NCBI RefSeq assembly: GCF_900141995.1
Contig: NZ_FQZA01000002.1
Location: 417,766-481,765 of the forward strand
Direction: 5' to 3'
Length of the DNA: 64,000 bases
DNA from: Palleronia salina
Lineage (GTDB): Bacteria > Pseudomonadota > Alphaproteobacteria > Rhodobacterales > Rhodobacteraceae
Shown here piece after piece: positions 16,579-24,640 of the stretch. The notes beneath the pieces were generated by a model. The model did no database searches. It had not been told where the DNA came from and was given only the letters and a program-made list of their open reading frames with translations. The first letter of the stretch is position 1; the number at the start of each line of letters is the position of its first letter. The position numbers were made by a program, and so were the translations under genes.

Positions 16579-18069
16579 TCACATCACCGCGCCGATCTGC
16601 CAGGGCACGAATTCGTGGTCGCCCAGACCCTGCGCCTCGGATTTCGTGCGCTCGCCCGAGGCGACCCGCAGCCACATCTCGTAGATCTCGCGGCCGACAT
16701 CCTCGACCGAGCGCTCGCCCGACAGGATCGTGCCCGCGTTCACGTCCATGTCCTCGGTCATGCGGTTGAACATCTCGGAATTGGTGGCGACCTTCATGCT
16801 AGGCGAGGGCTTCGCGCCGAATGCCGAGCCGCGCCCGGTGGTGAAGCACACGAGGTTGCAGCCCGACGCGATCTGGCCGGTCACGCTGGCCGGGTCGTAG
16901 CCGGGGCTGTCCATGAAGGTGAAGCCCTTGGCCGTCACCGGCTCGGCGTACTTGTAGACGCCGGTCAGCGGCGTGGTGCCGCCCTTGGCCGCCGCGCCCA
17001 GCGACTTTTCCAGGATCGTGGTCAGGCCGCCGCGCTTGTTGCCGGGGCTGGGGTTGTTGTCCATCGAGCCGTTGTTGCGGGCGGTATAGTCCTCCCACCA
17101 CTTGATGCGCTCGATCAGCCGCTCGCCCACGGTGCGGTCCACCGCGCGGGCGGTCAGCAGGTGTTCGGCGCCGTAGATCTCGGGCGTCTCGGCCAGCACG
17201 CCGGTGCCGCCCTGCGCCACCAGCAGGTCGCAGGCATGGCCCACGGCGGGGTTGGCGGTGATGCCCGACCACGCGTCCGAGCCGCCGCATTGCAACGCGA
17301 CCATCAGGTCCGAGACCGGGCACTCCTCGCGCTCGGCCGCGTTCACCACGGGCAGCATCGCCTCGATCTTCTTGATGCCCAGCTCGACCGTCTTGCGCAG
17401 CCCGCCCACGTCCTGGATGTTCATGTGCTGGAACAGCGGCCCGGGCGTCAGGCCATAGGCTTCGACCAGCCAGTCGATCTGCATCATCTCGCAGCCGAGA
17501 CCGGCCATCAGCACGGCGCCCACGTTGGGGTTGCGGGCATAGCCCCACATCACGCGCTGCAACGCCTCGAACCCGTCGCCCGAGCCGGCCATGCCGCAGC
17601 CGGTGCCGTGGGCGAAGGCCACCACGCCGTCCACGTTGGGATAATCCGCGAGCCGTTCGTCGGTGAAGTGCTCGGCGATCTTGTGCGCCGCCGTCGCCGA
17701 ACAGTTCACCGAGGTGATGACGGCGATGAAGTTGCGCGTGCCGACGCGGCCCGTTTCGCGGCGGTAGCCCATGAAGGTGTCCTGCCGTTCGGCGGGGGCG
17801 ACCGGTTTCAGGTTGGTCGCGAACTCGTATTCGTGGTCGACCGACCGGAATTCCAGGTTGTGGCTGTGCACGTGGGCGCCGGCCGGGATGTCGTCCGAGG
17901 CATAGCCGATGATTTGCGCGTACTTGCGGACGGGGGCGCCCTTGGCGATGGGCTCGACCGCCATCTTGTGGCCGCGCGGGACCAGCGTGGTCGCGCCCTC
18001 CTGTCCGATTTCCAGCGGTTTGACGGCGGTGACGACGTTGTCCTCGGGGGACAGGCGGACGGTCAGCAT
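16579..18069 (-). CDS. uxaA: UxaA-family altronate/galactarate-type dehydratase
   Basis: A 496-aa iron-dependent acid-sugar dehydratase with an N-terminal SAF domain (residues about 1-90) and the large C-terminal UxaA domain. Conserved blocks include HGTGCGMAG, GLGCEMMQ, LQCGGSDAWSGITANPA and CFTTGRGSAFGAKPSP. UxaA converts D-altronate to 2-keto-3-deoxygluconate, which suits the KDG kinase gene upstream in the operon. Related members act on other aldonates, so altronate itself is an inference. It is fused as a single chain, as in UxaA. The gene begins four bases after otnC. Confidence 0.87.
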   Translation of the reverse strand: MLTVRLSPEDNVVTAVKPLEIGQEGATTLVPRGHKMAVEPIAKGAPVRKYAQIIGYASDDIPAGAHVHSHNLEFRSVDHEYEFATNLKPVAPAERQDTFMGYRRETGRVGTRNFIAVITSVNCSATAAHKIAEHFTDERLADYPNVDGVVAFAHGTGCGMAGSGDGFEALQRVMWGYARNPNVGAVLMAGLGCEMMQIDWLVEAYGLTPGPLFQHMNIQDVGGLRKTVELGIKKIEAMLPVVNAAEREECPVSDLMVALQCGGSDAWSGITANPAVGHACDLLVAQGGTGVLAETPEIYGAEHLLTARAVDRTVGERLIERIKWWEDYTARNNGSMDNNPSPGNKRGGLTTILEKSLGAAAKGGTTPLTGVYKYAEPVTAKGFTFMDSPGYDPASVTGQIASGCNLVCFTTGRGSAFGAKPSPSMKVATNSEMFNRMTEDMDVNAGTILSGERSVEDVGREIYEMWLRVASGERTKSEAQGLGDHEFVPWQIGAVM

Positions 18070-18073
18070 GGAT

Positions 18074-18721
18074 CTAATCCCATTTCACATCGAATTTGGT
18101 GACGACGGCCTGCACCTGGTCGTCGGTCAAGGGGCGGGCATTCATCCCGCGCGTGAGCAGCGCGAGCTTCGCGGTCTCTTCCAGTTCCTCGATCGCGTTG
18201 CAGGCGGCCTGCGGGTCCTTGCCCGCGACCACCGGGCCGTGATGGGCCAGCATGACCGCGCTGCGCTTGCCCGCGAGGCCGCGCACCGCGTCGCCCATGG
18301 CCGGGTCGCCGGGCAGGAACACCGGCAGCAGCTTGACCTTGCCCAGCTGCATGATCGCGTAGGGCGTCAGCGGCGGCAGGAAGTTGTCCTCGTCCGCGCC
18401 ATCGAGCAGCGACAGCGCGACCGAGTGGGTGGAATGCAGGTGCACCACGGCGCCCGTGGTGCCGCGCGTATCGTAGAACGCGGTATGAAGCGGCATTTCC
18501 TTCGTGGGCCTGTCGCCCGCGATGTGATTGCCCTGATCGTCGAATTTCGACAGGCGCGCGGGGTCGAGCCGCCCGAAGCTGGATCCGGTGGGCGATACCA
18601 GCAGCCCGCCATCGGGCGTGCGGGCCGAGATGTTGCCGGTCGAGCCATGGGTCAGCCCCCGGTCGAACAGGGACTTGGCCAGAAGGCACAGGTCTTCGCG
18701 CAGGCGGGTCTCGTCGCTCAT
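18074..18721 (-). CDS. otnC: 3-oxo-tetronate 4-phosphate decarboxylase OtnC (class II aldolase)
   Basis: A 215-aa class II aldolase/adducin-fold protein. Zinc ligands are seen in AVVHLHSTHS (two histidines) and LAHHGPVV, and the acidic residue lies in TKEMPLHTAFY. In the four-carbon acid-sugar pathway OtnC decarboxylates 3-oxo-tetronate 4-phosphate to dihydroxyacetone phosphate. I start at the ATG that overlaps the otnK stop by ATGA, 33 codons inside the longest open frame. Placement directly after the DUF1537 kinase is the classic otnK-otnC arrangement. Confidence 0.9.
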   Translation of the reverse strand: MSDETRLREDLCLLAKSLFDRGLTHGSTGNISARTPDGGLLVSPTGSSFGRLDPARLSKFDDQGNHIAGDRPTKEMPLHTAFYDTRGTTGAVVHLHSTHSVALSLLDGADEDNFLPPLTPYAIMQLGKVKLLPVFLPGDPAMGDAVRGLAGKRSAVMLAHHGPVVAGKDPQAACNAIEELEETAKLALLTRGMNARPLTDDQVQAVVTKFDVKWD

Positions 18722-19956
18722 AGCTTCTCCAGCGCCTCGGCGAAGAAGCCTTCGCTGCCGAAATTGCCGGATTTCAGCGTGATGGCGATATCGTGCCCGT
18801 CCGAGGTGGCGAAACACCACGGCACGCCCGGCGCGATCTCGGGGCCGATCTCCAGCCGCGCGACGCCGAGCGCCTGCGTCACGGCGCCCGAGGTCTCGCC
18901 GCCGGCCACGACGAAGCGGCGGGCGCCGCTTTCACGGGCCGAGCGGGCGCATCGGGCCAGCGCCTGTTCCACGATCTCGCCCGCTTGCGCCGTGCCCAGC
19001 TTGTCCTGCGCGGCGCGGACCTCGTCCGGCTCGGCCGTGGCGTAGATCAGCGGCGCGTCGGCCAGGTCCTGCGCCACCAGCCAGTCGAGCGCGGCTTGCG
19101 GTCCGTCACTGTCCAGCGTCAGCGGGTCGAGCTTGAATTTCGGCCCGTCATAGGCCGCCACCTGCTTGCGCGTCATGGCCGAGCACGAGCCCGACAGGAT
19201 CACGGCACCCGCGTCCGGGGCGGTCGGCGCGGGCGCCTCGGCCTCATCGCCGATCAGGTCCGCCGCGCGGTAGAGGTCGGGCAGGGGCGCGGCCACGGCG
19301 CTGCCGCCGGTCATCAGCCCGAAGTCGCGGCAGGCGGTGGCGATGGTGGTCAGGTCCTCGTCGGCGACGGCATCCACGATCACGTGGGGCGGCGCGTCGG
19401 CCAGTGCCGCGCGCAGCGCGTCGGCGCCGCGCGCCACGGTCAGACGGTCGACGAGGCCCACGTCCCGTTTCACCTGCGGCGCGAGCAGCCGCACCAGGTT
19501 GCTGTCGCGCATGGGCGTCAGCGGATGGTCCTTCATCGGGCTTTCGGCCAGCGGTTGCTGCCCGACGAAAAGGTTGCCCATGAAGATCGACCGCCCGTTC
19601 TCGGGGAAGGCGGGGCAATAGATGGTCTGCGTGGCGCCGATCCGGTCCATCAGCGCCTCGGCCACGGGGCCGATATTGCCGTGGTCGGTGGAATCGAAGG
19701 TCGAGCAGTATTTCCAGAAGAAGCGCTCGGCCCCCGCCTTTTTCAGCCAGTCCAGCGCCGCGAGCGCCTGGGACACCGCGTCCTCCACCGGCGCGGTGCG
19801 GATCTTGAGCGCGATGACTTCGAACGCCGCCGCATCCTCGGGCGGGCCGTCCGGCACGCCGATGCGCAGGCTCACGCGCACGCCGGACCGGGCCAGCAGC
19901 CCGGCCAGGTCCGTCGCGCCGGTGAAGTCGTCGGCGATGCAGCCGAGGACGGTCAT
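18718..19956 (-). CDS. otnK: 3-oxo-tetronate kinase OtnK (DUF1537 family)
   Basis: A 412-aa four-carbon acid-sugar kinase. The N-terminal domain opens with the family motif IADDFTGATDLA (residues about 7-18) and the C-terminal nucleotide-binding domain has VVAGGETSGAVTQALG. OtnK phosphorylates 3-oxo-tetronate at O4 using ATP. It overlaps ltnD upstream and otnC downstream by ATGA at both ends, so its translation is coupled to both. Other DUF1537 kinases act on 3-oxo-isoapionate or related acids, which remains an alternative. Confidence 0.92.
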   Translation of the reverse strand: MTVLGCIADDFTGATDLAGLLARSGVRVSLRIGVPDGPPEDAAAFEVIALKIRTAPVEDAVSQALAALDWLKKAGAERFFWKYCSTFDSTDHGNIGPVAEALMDRIGATQTIYCPAFPENGRSIFMGNLFVGQQPLAESPMKDHPLTPMRDSNLVRLLAPQVKRDVGLVDRLTVARGADALRAALADAPPHVIVDAVADEDLTTIATACRDFGLMTGGSAVAAPLPDLYRAADLIGDEAEAPAPTAPDAGAVILSGSCSAMTRKQVAAYDGPKFKLDPLTLDSDGPQAALDWLVAQDLADAPLIYATAEPDEVRAAQDKLGTAQAGEIVEQALARCARSARESGARRFVVAGGETSGAVTQALGVARLEIGPEIAPGVPWCFATSDGHDIAITLKSGNFGSEGFFAEALEKL

Positions 19957-20852
19957 GATTTCCCCGGCAGATCGAGCCCGGCGTTGCGGGCATAGACCTT
20001 GACCAGTGCGGCATCATCCTCGCGTCCCAGCCCAGACCCTTGGGCGGCCAACCATTGCTGCAGGGCCGCCGCCGTCACCGGCGCGCCGAACTTGGCCGAA
20101 TGCGCCACGTCGAGGCAGATGCCCAGGTCCTTGGGCCAGATGTCCACGGCCGAAAGCGGGGTGTAGTCGCCCGCCACCACGTGGGGCACGCGGTTTTCCA
20201 GCACCCACGAGGTGCCCGCGCATTGCGGGATGATCTCGGCGAATTTCTCGGGGCTGACACCTTGCGTCATGCCGAAGGTCAGCGCCTCGGCCATGCCCGC
20301 CAGGTTGATGCCCACCAGCATCTGGTTGATCGCCTTCATGGCCGAGCCGGGGCCGGCCTCGCCGCCCAGTTCGTAGACCTGGCTGGCCATGGCGTCGAGG
20401 CAGGGGCGCGCCTTGTCGAACGCGTCGGGCGTGCCCGAGGCCAGCACCGAAAGCTCGCCCTTGGCGCTGCGCTGTGGCCCGCCCGAGATCGGCGCGTCGA
20501 GGTAGAGGCAGCCGGCCTCGTGGCACTTCGCCTCCATCTCGCGGGCGAAATCGGGGGCGACGGTGGCGCAGGACATGACGACCGTGCCGGGCTTCAGATG
20601 CGGCACGATCCCGTCGTCGCCGAACAGCACCGTCTCGGTCTGCGCGGCGTTGATGACGACGCTGATGACGACGTCGCAGTTGCCCGCGACATCGGCCATG
20701 GCGCCCTCGGCCCCGCCATCCGAGACGAAGCGCGCCATGCTGTCGGGGTTGATGTCGAAGCCGTGAACCGTGTGGCCCGCCCGCAGAAGCGACGAGGCCA
20801 CGCCGTAGCCCATGGAGCCCAGGCCGATGACGGCGGCGGTTTGGGTGGTCAT
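19953..20852 (-). CDS. ltnD: L-threonate dehydrogenase LtnD
   Basis: A 299-aa beta-hydroxyacid dehydrogenase-family enzyme with GLGSMG (residues 10-15), the substrate block DAPISGGPQRS and the catalytic lysine in SAMKAINQML. LtnD oxidises L-threonate to 2-oxo-L-threonate with NAD. It lies 12 bases after denD and overlaps otnK by ATGA, the order seen in described tetronate operons. Compared with the other beta-hydroxyacid dehydrogenase in the island it has the ordinary SGG motif. Confidence 0.87.
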   Translation of the reverse strand: MTTQTAAVIGLGSMGYGVASSLLRAGHTVHGFDINPDSMARFVSDGGAEGAMADVAGNCDVVISVVINAAQTETVLFGDDGIVPHLKPGTVVMSCATVAPDFAREMEAKCHEAGCLYLDAPISGGPQRSAKGELSVLASGTPDAFDKARPCLDAMASQVYELGGEAGPGSAMKAINQMLVGINLAGMAEALTFGMTQGVSPEKFAEIIPQCAGTSWVLENRVPHVVAGDYTPLSAVDIWPKDLGICLDVAHSAKFGAPVTAAALQQWLAAQGSGLGREDDAALVKVYARNAGLDLPGKS

Positions 20853-20864
20853 ATCGTGTCCTCC

Positions 20865-21833
20865 TCAGGCGGCGGGCTTGTCGTCTTCCAGGTAGTAGCG
20901 GACGTTGTCTTCGAAGCTGTCGTCGGCCTCGAGCCCCAGCGCCAGCGCCTTGTCGGCGTGGATGTCGAAGCGCCAGCCGGTGACGATGGACTGGATCGAC
21001 GGGTCGTCCTCGAACTTGATGAGCTTGGCGGGTTCCGGTCCCGCGACGGCGGTCATCGCGTCGATCATCTGGCGGATCGACCAGGTGCGGCCCGGCATCT
21101 GCATGACGTGGTTCTTGCCCATGTCGGCGCGGTCGACCTCGGCGATCTTCACCAGGTTCTCAACGCATTGCCGCAGGCTGAGGTAGTAGTGCAGGAAGTC
21201 GTCGCCCACGGGGCAGACGGCCTCGACCCCGTTCAGCGGTTCGCGGATGATCGACGACATGAAGGACGACGCCGCGCGGTTGGGCTTGCCCGGCCGGACC
21301 GAGATCGTGGGCAGCCGCACGCCGCGCCCGTCGATATAGCCCTTGCGCGAGAAGTCGTTCAGCAGCAGCTCGCCCGCCGCCTTCTGCGCGCCGTAGCTGG
21401 TCTGCGGGTTCAGGAAGGTCTGGCCGGTGATCGGGTCGTCGACCTCGCCGCCGTAGACGGCGATGGACGAGGTGAAGACGACGACCGGGTTGGTACCCAG
21501 CTTGCGGCAGCGTTCGAACACGTTCCAGACGCCGAAGAGGTTGATGTCGTAGCCGGCCTCGAATTCTTCCTCGGCGTGGGCCGACACGACCGCGGCCAGG
21601 AGATAGACCACGTCGGTGTCTTCGGTCAGGCAGGCCGCGATGCTGTCGGGGTCGGTGATGTTGCAGCTGGCATAATCGACCGCGACCTTGCCCGCGTCGA
21701 TCTGGGGCGGATCGTTCACGTCGGCCAGGGTGATCTTGTCGATGCCCTTGCCGCGCAGGGTGCCGCGCTGGGCGAGCTTGGCGCCGAGCCGGTTGCCGAC
21801 AACGCCGCCGCCGCCGATGATCAGGATGTTCAT
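20865..21833 (-). CDS. denD: D-erythronate dehydrogenase DenD (NAD-dependent epimerase fold)
   Basis: A 322-aa extended SDR with the N-terminal nucleotide motif IIGGGGVVGNRLG and the catalytic Ser and YxxxK seen in FTSSIAVYGG and SYGAQKAAGE. DenD oxidises D-erythronate to 2-oxo-D-tetronate. The protein is of the NAD-dependent epimerase/dehydratase family to which DenD belongs, and its gene lies next to ltnD-otnK-otnC, which fits the role. It overlaps kdgK upstream by ATGA. With LtnD it gives the operon two separate entry points to the same oxo-tetronate pathway. Confidence 0.85.
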   Translation of the reverse strand: MNILIIGGGGVVGNRLGAKLAQRGTLRGKGIDKITLADVNDPPQIDAGKVAVDYASCNITDPDSIAACLTEDTDVVYLLAAVVSAHAEEEFEAGYDINLFGVWNVFERCRKLGTNPVVVFTSSIAVYGGEVDDPITGQTFLNPQTSYGAQKAAGELLLNDFSRKGYIDGRGVRLPTISVRPGKPNRAASSFMSSIIREPLNGVEAVCPVGDDFLHYYLSLRQCVENLVKIAEVDRADMGKNHVMQMPGRTWSIRQMIDAMTAVAGPEPAKLIKFEDDPSIQSIVTGWRFDIHADKALALGLEADDSFEDNVRYYLEDDKPAA

Positions 21834-22747
21834 GTGTCTCCTCCCTCGAAAATCTGGGGCACCAGGGCGCCCGTGTGTTGGATGACGCCGCCCGCCAGCC
21901 CCATGGCCGAGGCCGCCGCCGTTTCCAGGTCTGCGCCCGTGGCCAGCCCGGCCAGCAGCCCGGCGGCGAAGCTGTCGCCCGCCGCCGTGGTGTCGACAGG
22001 CGTGACTGGTTGCGGCGACAGCGTGCGCTCGCCCGTCGCCTCGGACCACAACGTGATGGGACCTTCGCCGTCCTTGACCACCACCATGGCCGAGCCGCCT
22101 TCGCGATAGCGGGCGATGGTGTCGGACGGGGTCGCGTCGCCGAAGAGCGACGTCTCCTCGTCGAAGGACGGCAGCACCAGGTCGGCCGCCGCAGCGCCGC
22201 GGGTCAGGCCCGCGCGCATGGCGTCCTCGCCCTCCCACAGCCGGGGGCGCAGGTTGGTGTCGAAGCTGACCTGCGTGCCGGTCTCGCGCGCGCGGTCCAG
22301 CGCCTGGCACAGGGCAGTGCGCCCGGTGGGCGGCAGAATCGCCAGGGTGATGCCCGACAGGTGGATCCAGTCACGGCCCGACAGAAGCGTTTCGATCCAG
22401 CCCATGTCCTCGGTCATGCGCCGCGCGGCGGACTGGTCGCGCCAGTAGGAAAAGCTGCGCTCGCCGTTCTCGACCGAGATCATGTAAAGCCCGACGCTGC
22501 GCCCCTCGACCCGGCGGATGGCCCGGATGTCGATGCCCGCGTCGCGCATGAAGGCCAGCATCTCGTCCGACACGGCGTCGTGGCCCACGCAGGTGCCGTA
22601 GGAGACGTTCCACTCCGGCGGCAGCAGGCGGCGTGCGTACCACGCGGTGTTGAACGTGTCGCCGGCAAAGCCGCGCCGATAGGTGTCGGGCCCGGTCTGG
22701 GCCAGTTCCACCATGCATTCCCCGATACTGAGAACCGATCCGCTCAT
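21830..22747 (-). CDS. kdgK: 2-keto-3-deoxygluconate kinase (PfkB family)
   Basis: A 305-aa ribokinase/PfkB-fold kinase. FAGDTFNTA (residues 27-35) is the substrate-binding block typical of KDG kinases, and DTTAAGDSFAAG (252-263) carries the anion hole and the catalytic Asp258. It should phosphorylate 2-keto-3-deoxygluconate made by UxaA. KDPG aldolase is not encoded in the window, so the next step must come from elsewhere. ATGA overlaps link it to the exporter gene upstream and denD downstream. Confidence 0.88.
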   Translation of the reverse strand: MSGSVLSIGECMVELAQTGPDTYRRGFAGDTFNTAWYARRLLPPEWNVSYGTCVGHDAVSDEMLAFMRDAGIDIRAIRRVEGRSVGLYMISVENGERSFSYWRDQSAARRMTEDMGWIETLLSGRDWIHLSGITLAILPPTGRTALCQALDRARETGTQVSFDTNLRPRLWEGEDAMRAGLTRGAAAADLVLPSFDEETSLFGDATPSDTIARYREGGSAMVVVKDGEGPITLWSEATGERTLSPQPVTPVDTTAAGDSFAAGLLAGLATGADLETAAASAMGLAGGVIQHTGALVPQIFEGGDT

Positions 22748-23343
22748 CGCGCGCTTGCCCCCGAAATCAGCGCCAGCGCCACGACCGCCAGCATGGACGC
22801 CGCCATGGCGTAGTTGATGCGGCGCTGGGCGCGCTCGCTCAGGTCCAGCCGGTGCAGCGTCGCCCCGGCGAAGAGCCACGCCAGGTGCAGCGGGATCCAG
22901 ATCGCGTTGGTGATGATCAGCTTGGTCACGATCTCGAACCCGTAGCTGTCGGGCGCGTAGGGAAACCCGGCAAACAGTGTCGTGTTCACGGCATAGGCCT
23001 TGGGGTTGATGGTTTGCAGCAGGATCCCCGCGCCGATGCCGGGGGCTGTCGCCTTCTCGATGAAGGCGATGCGGCTGCCCGCCGTGGCGATGCGGAAGGC
23101 CAGGTAGCACAGGTATGCGACCGAGGCCGCCATCAGCACCGTGCGAACCACCGGCACCGACAGCACGATGGCCGCCACCCCGGTGATGACCGCCAGCGCC
23201 ACCAGGTTCGTCCCGATGAACAGCCCCGTGACATAGCGAAACCCGGCGCGAAAGCCGTAGCCCGACCCGACGCCCGCGGTGGACAGCACGCCCGGTCCCG
23301 GCGTCACGATCAGGAAGAACACCGCCGCGGCGAATGTCAGCAT
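22744..23343 (-). CDS. LysE-family exporter
   Basis: A 199-aa membrane protein with about six hydrophobic segments and the LysE-family blocks TPGPGVLSTAGVGSGYG near the N-terminus and INPKAYAVN in the middle. Members export amino acids or homoserine lactones. It is unusual as the first gene of a catabolic operon; it may remove a toxic intermediate or act on a different acid. The promoter region, shared with the divergent phyH2, holds operator site 4 placed 70 bases before its start codon. Confidence 0.85.
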   Translation of the reverse strand: MLTFAAAVFFLIVTPGPGVLSTAGVGSGYGFRAGFRYVTGLFIGTNLVALAVITGVAAIVLSVPVVRTVLMAASVAYLCYLAFRIATAGSRIAFIEKATAPGIGAGILLQTINPKAYAVNTTLFAGFPYAPDSYGFEIVTKLIITNAIWIPLHLAWLFAGATLHRLDLSERAQRRINYAMAASMLAVVALALISGASAR

Positions 23344-23413
23344 GGGGCTGTCCCTGCGGCCTTGGTCGTCATCACGCGCCCTCGCCGCCCTTGTCTAGGC
23401 GGACCTACGGTTT

Positions 23414-23423
23414 TGGTATACCA
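23414..23423. promoter_or_regulatory. GntR-type operator palindrome, site 4
   Basis: Core palindrome TGGTATACCA in the 149-base gap between lysE and phyH2, almost equidistant from the two start codons (70 and 69 bases). A further half-site-like ACCAAAT follows at 23427-23433. Confidence 0.75.
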
Positions 23424-23492
23424 TTTACCAAATCGCAGCCGCCGGGCAGAGTCAACCAACTGCGCCGTGCGCAGGAGAGGGGGAGAAAAAAG

Positions 23493-24383
23493 ATGCTGAG
23501 CGCCGAGCAGAAACGCTTCTACGACGAGAACGGCTACCTGATGGTCGAGGACGTGGTCACCGGCGATGCGCTGCGCCGGTTGCAGGCCGTCACGCACGAC
23601 CTGATCGACGCCTCGCGCGGGGTTGCCGAGAGCGACGAGATCTACGACCTGGACCACGGCCATTGCGCCGAGACGCCCCGGCTGACCCGGATCAAGCTGC
23701 CGCACAAGGTCGACCCCTGCTACGACGAGATCCTGAAATCGTCCGCCGTGACCGAGGTGCTGCGCGACCTGCTGGGGCCGGACGTGACCCTGCTGACGAC
23801 CAAGCTGAACACCAAGGCGCCGGGCGGCGGCGCGGCGGTGGAGTGGCACCAGGATTGGGCCTTCTATCCGCACACCAACGACACCCTGCTGGCCGTGGGG
23901 CTGATGCTGGACGACGTGGACATGGCCAACGGCCCGCTGCAGGTCATCCCCGGCAGCCACCGCGGCCCGGTCCTGAGCCATCACGCCAACGGCTTCTTCT
24001 GCGGGGCGGTCGACCCCGAGGACCCGGATTTCCACCGTGACCGGGCGGTGACGCTGACCGGACGGGCGGGCAGCATGACGGTGCATCACTGCCGCACCCT
24101 GCACGGCTCGGCGCCGAACCGGTCCGACCGGCCGCGGCTGGTGCTGTTCTACGAATGCGCGACCGCCGATGCCTGGCCGATCCTGGGGGCCGCGTCCTAT
24201 ATCCACGAGCTGGGTCAACGGCGGTTCTGGGACGATCTGCAGGACCGCCTGGTCTGCGGTGCGCCCTGCCTGGAGCCGCGACTGGCCGATGTCCCGGTGC
24301 GGATGCCGCTGCCGCCGGCGCGCGACAACACGTCGATCTTCAAGACCCAGGCGGCGGGCGGCGTGAAATCGGCCTTCGGCTGA
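23493..24383 (+). CDS. Phytanoyl-CoA dioxygenase (PhyH) family oxygenase 2
   Basis: A 296-aa predicted Fe(II)/2-oxoglutarate dioxygenase. The triad is His119 and Asp121 in WHQDW plus His204, with Arg213/Arg215 for 2-oxoglutarate; PLQVIPGSHRG is a family hallmark. It is clearly distinct from the first PhyH gene and is not a recent duplicate. The start ATG follows a purine-rich GGAGAGGGGGAG. It stands between operator sites 4 and 5 as a single-gene unit. The substrate is unknown. Confidence 0.88.
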   Translation: MLSAEQKRFYDENGYLMVEDVVTGDALRRLQAVTHDLIDASRGVAESDEIYDLDHGHCAETPRLTRIKLPHKVDPCYDEILKSSAVTEVLRDLLGPDVTLLTTKLNTKAPGGGAAVEWHQDWAFYPHTNDTLLAVGLMLDDVDMANGPLQVIPGSHRGPVLSHHANGFFCGAVDPEDPDFHRDRAVTLTGRAGSMTVHHCRTLHGSAPNRSDRPRLVLFYECATADAWPILGAASYIHELGQRRFWDDLQDRLVCGAPCLEPRLADVPVRMPLPPARDNTSIFKTQAAGGVKSAFG

Positions 24384-24569
24384 GCGGGAATCTCGCCCCG
24401 CCAGATCCAGCCCGACCTTGGGCGCGGGTGGAGGGGGTCGCGCGTCGGGGATCCCTGCCGCGCCGATCGGGCCGACACATGTCCGCCGCGCATCCGCCGG
24501 GGCAGTGCTCGCGCGCGGTCTCGAACGTCTCGCACGACATTCGTGCGGCAATGGTGGCGTGCCCCGAAA

Positions 24570-24585
24570 TTTTGGTATACCAAAA
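24570..24585. promoter_or_regulatory. GntR-type operator palindrome, site 5
   Basis: Perfect 16-bp palindrome TTTTGGTATACCAAAA, the longest of the five, 55 bases before the dehydratase start codon. The rest of the 257-base gap after phyH2 shows no other clear signal. Confidence 0.8.
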
Positions 24586-24640
24586 AATCAGATGCCGGGG
24601 CCGGCCCTGTCGCCGTGCCCGTCCGCAAGGGAGATTTCAC

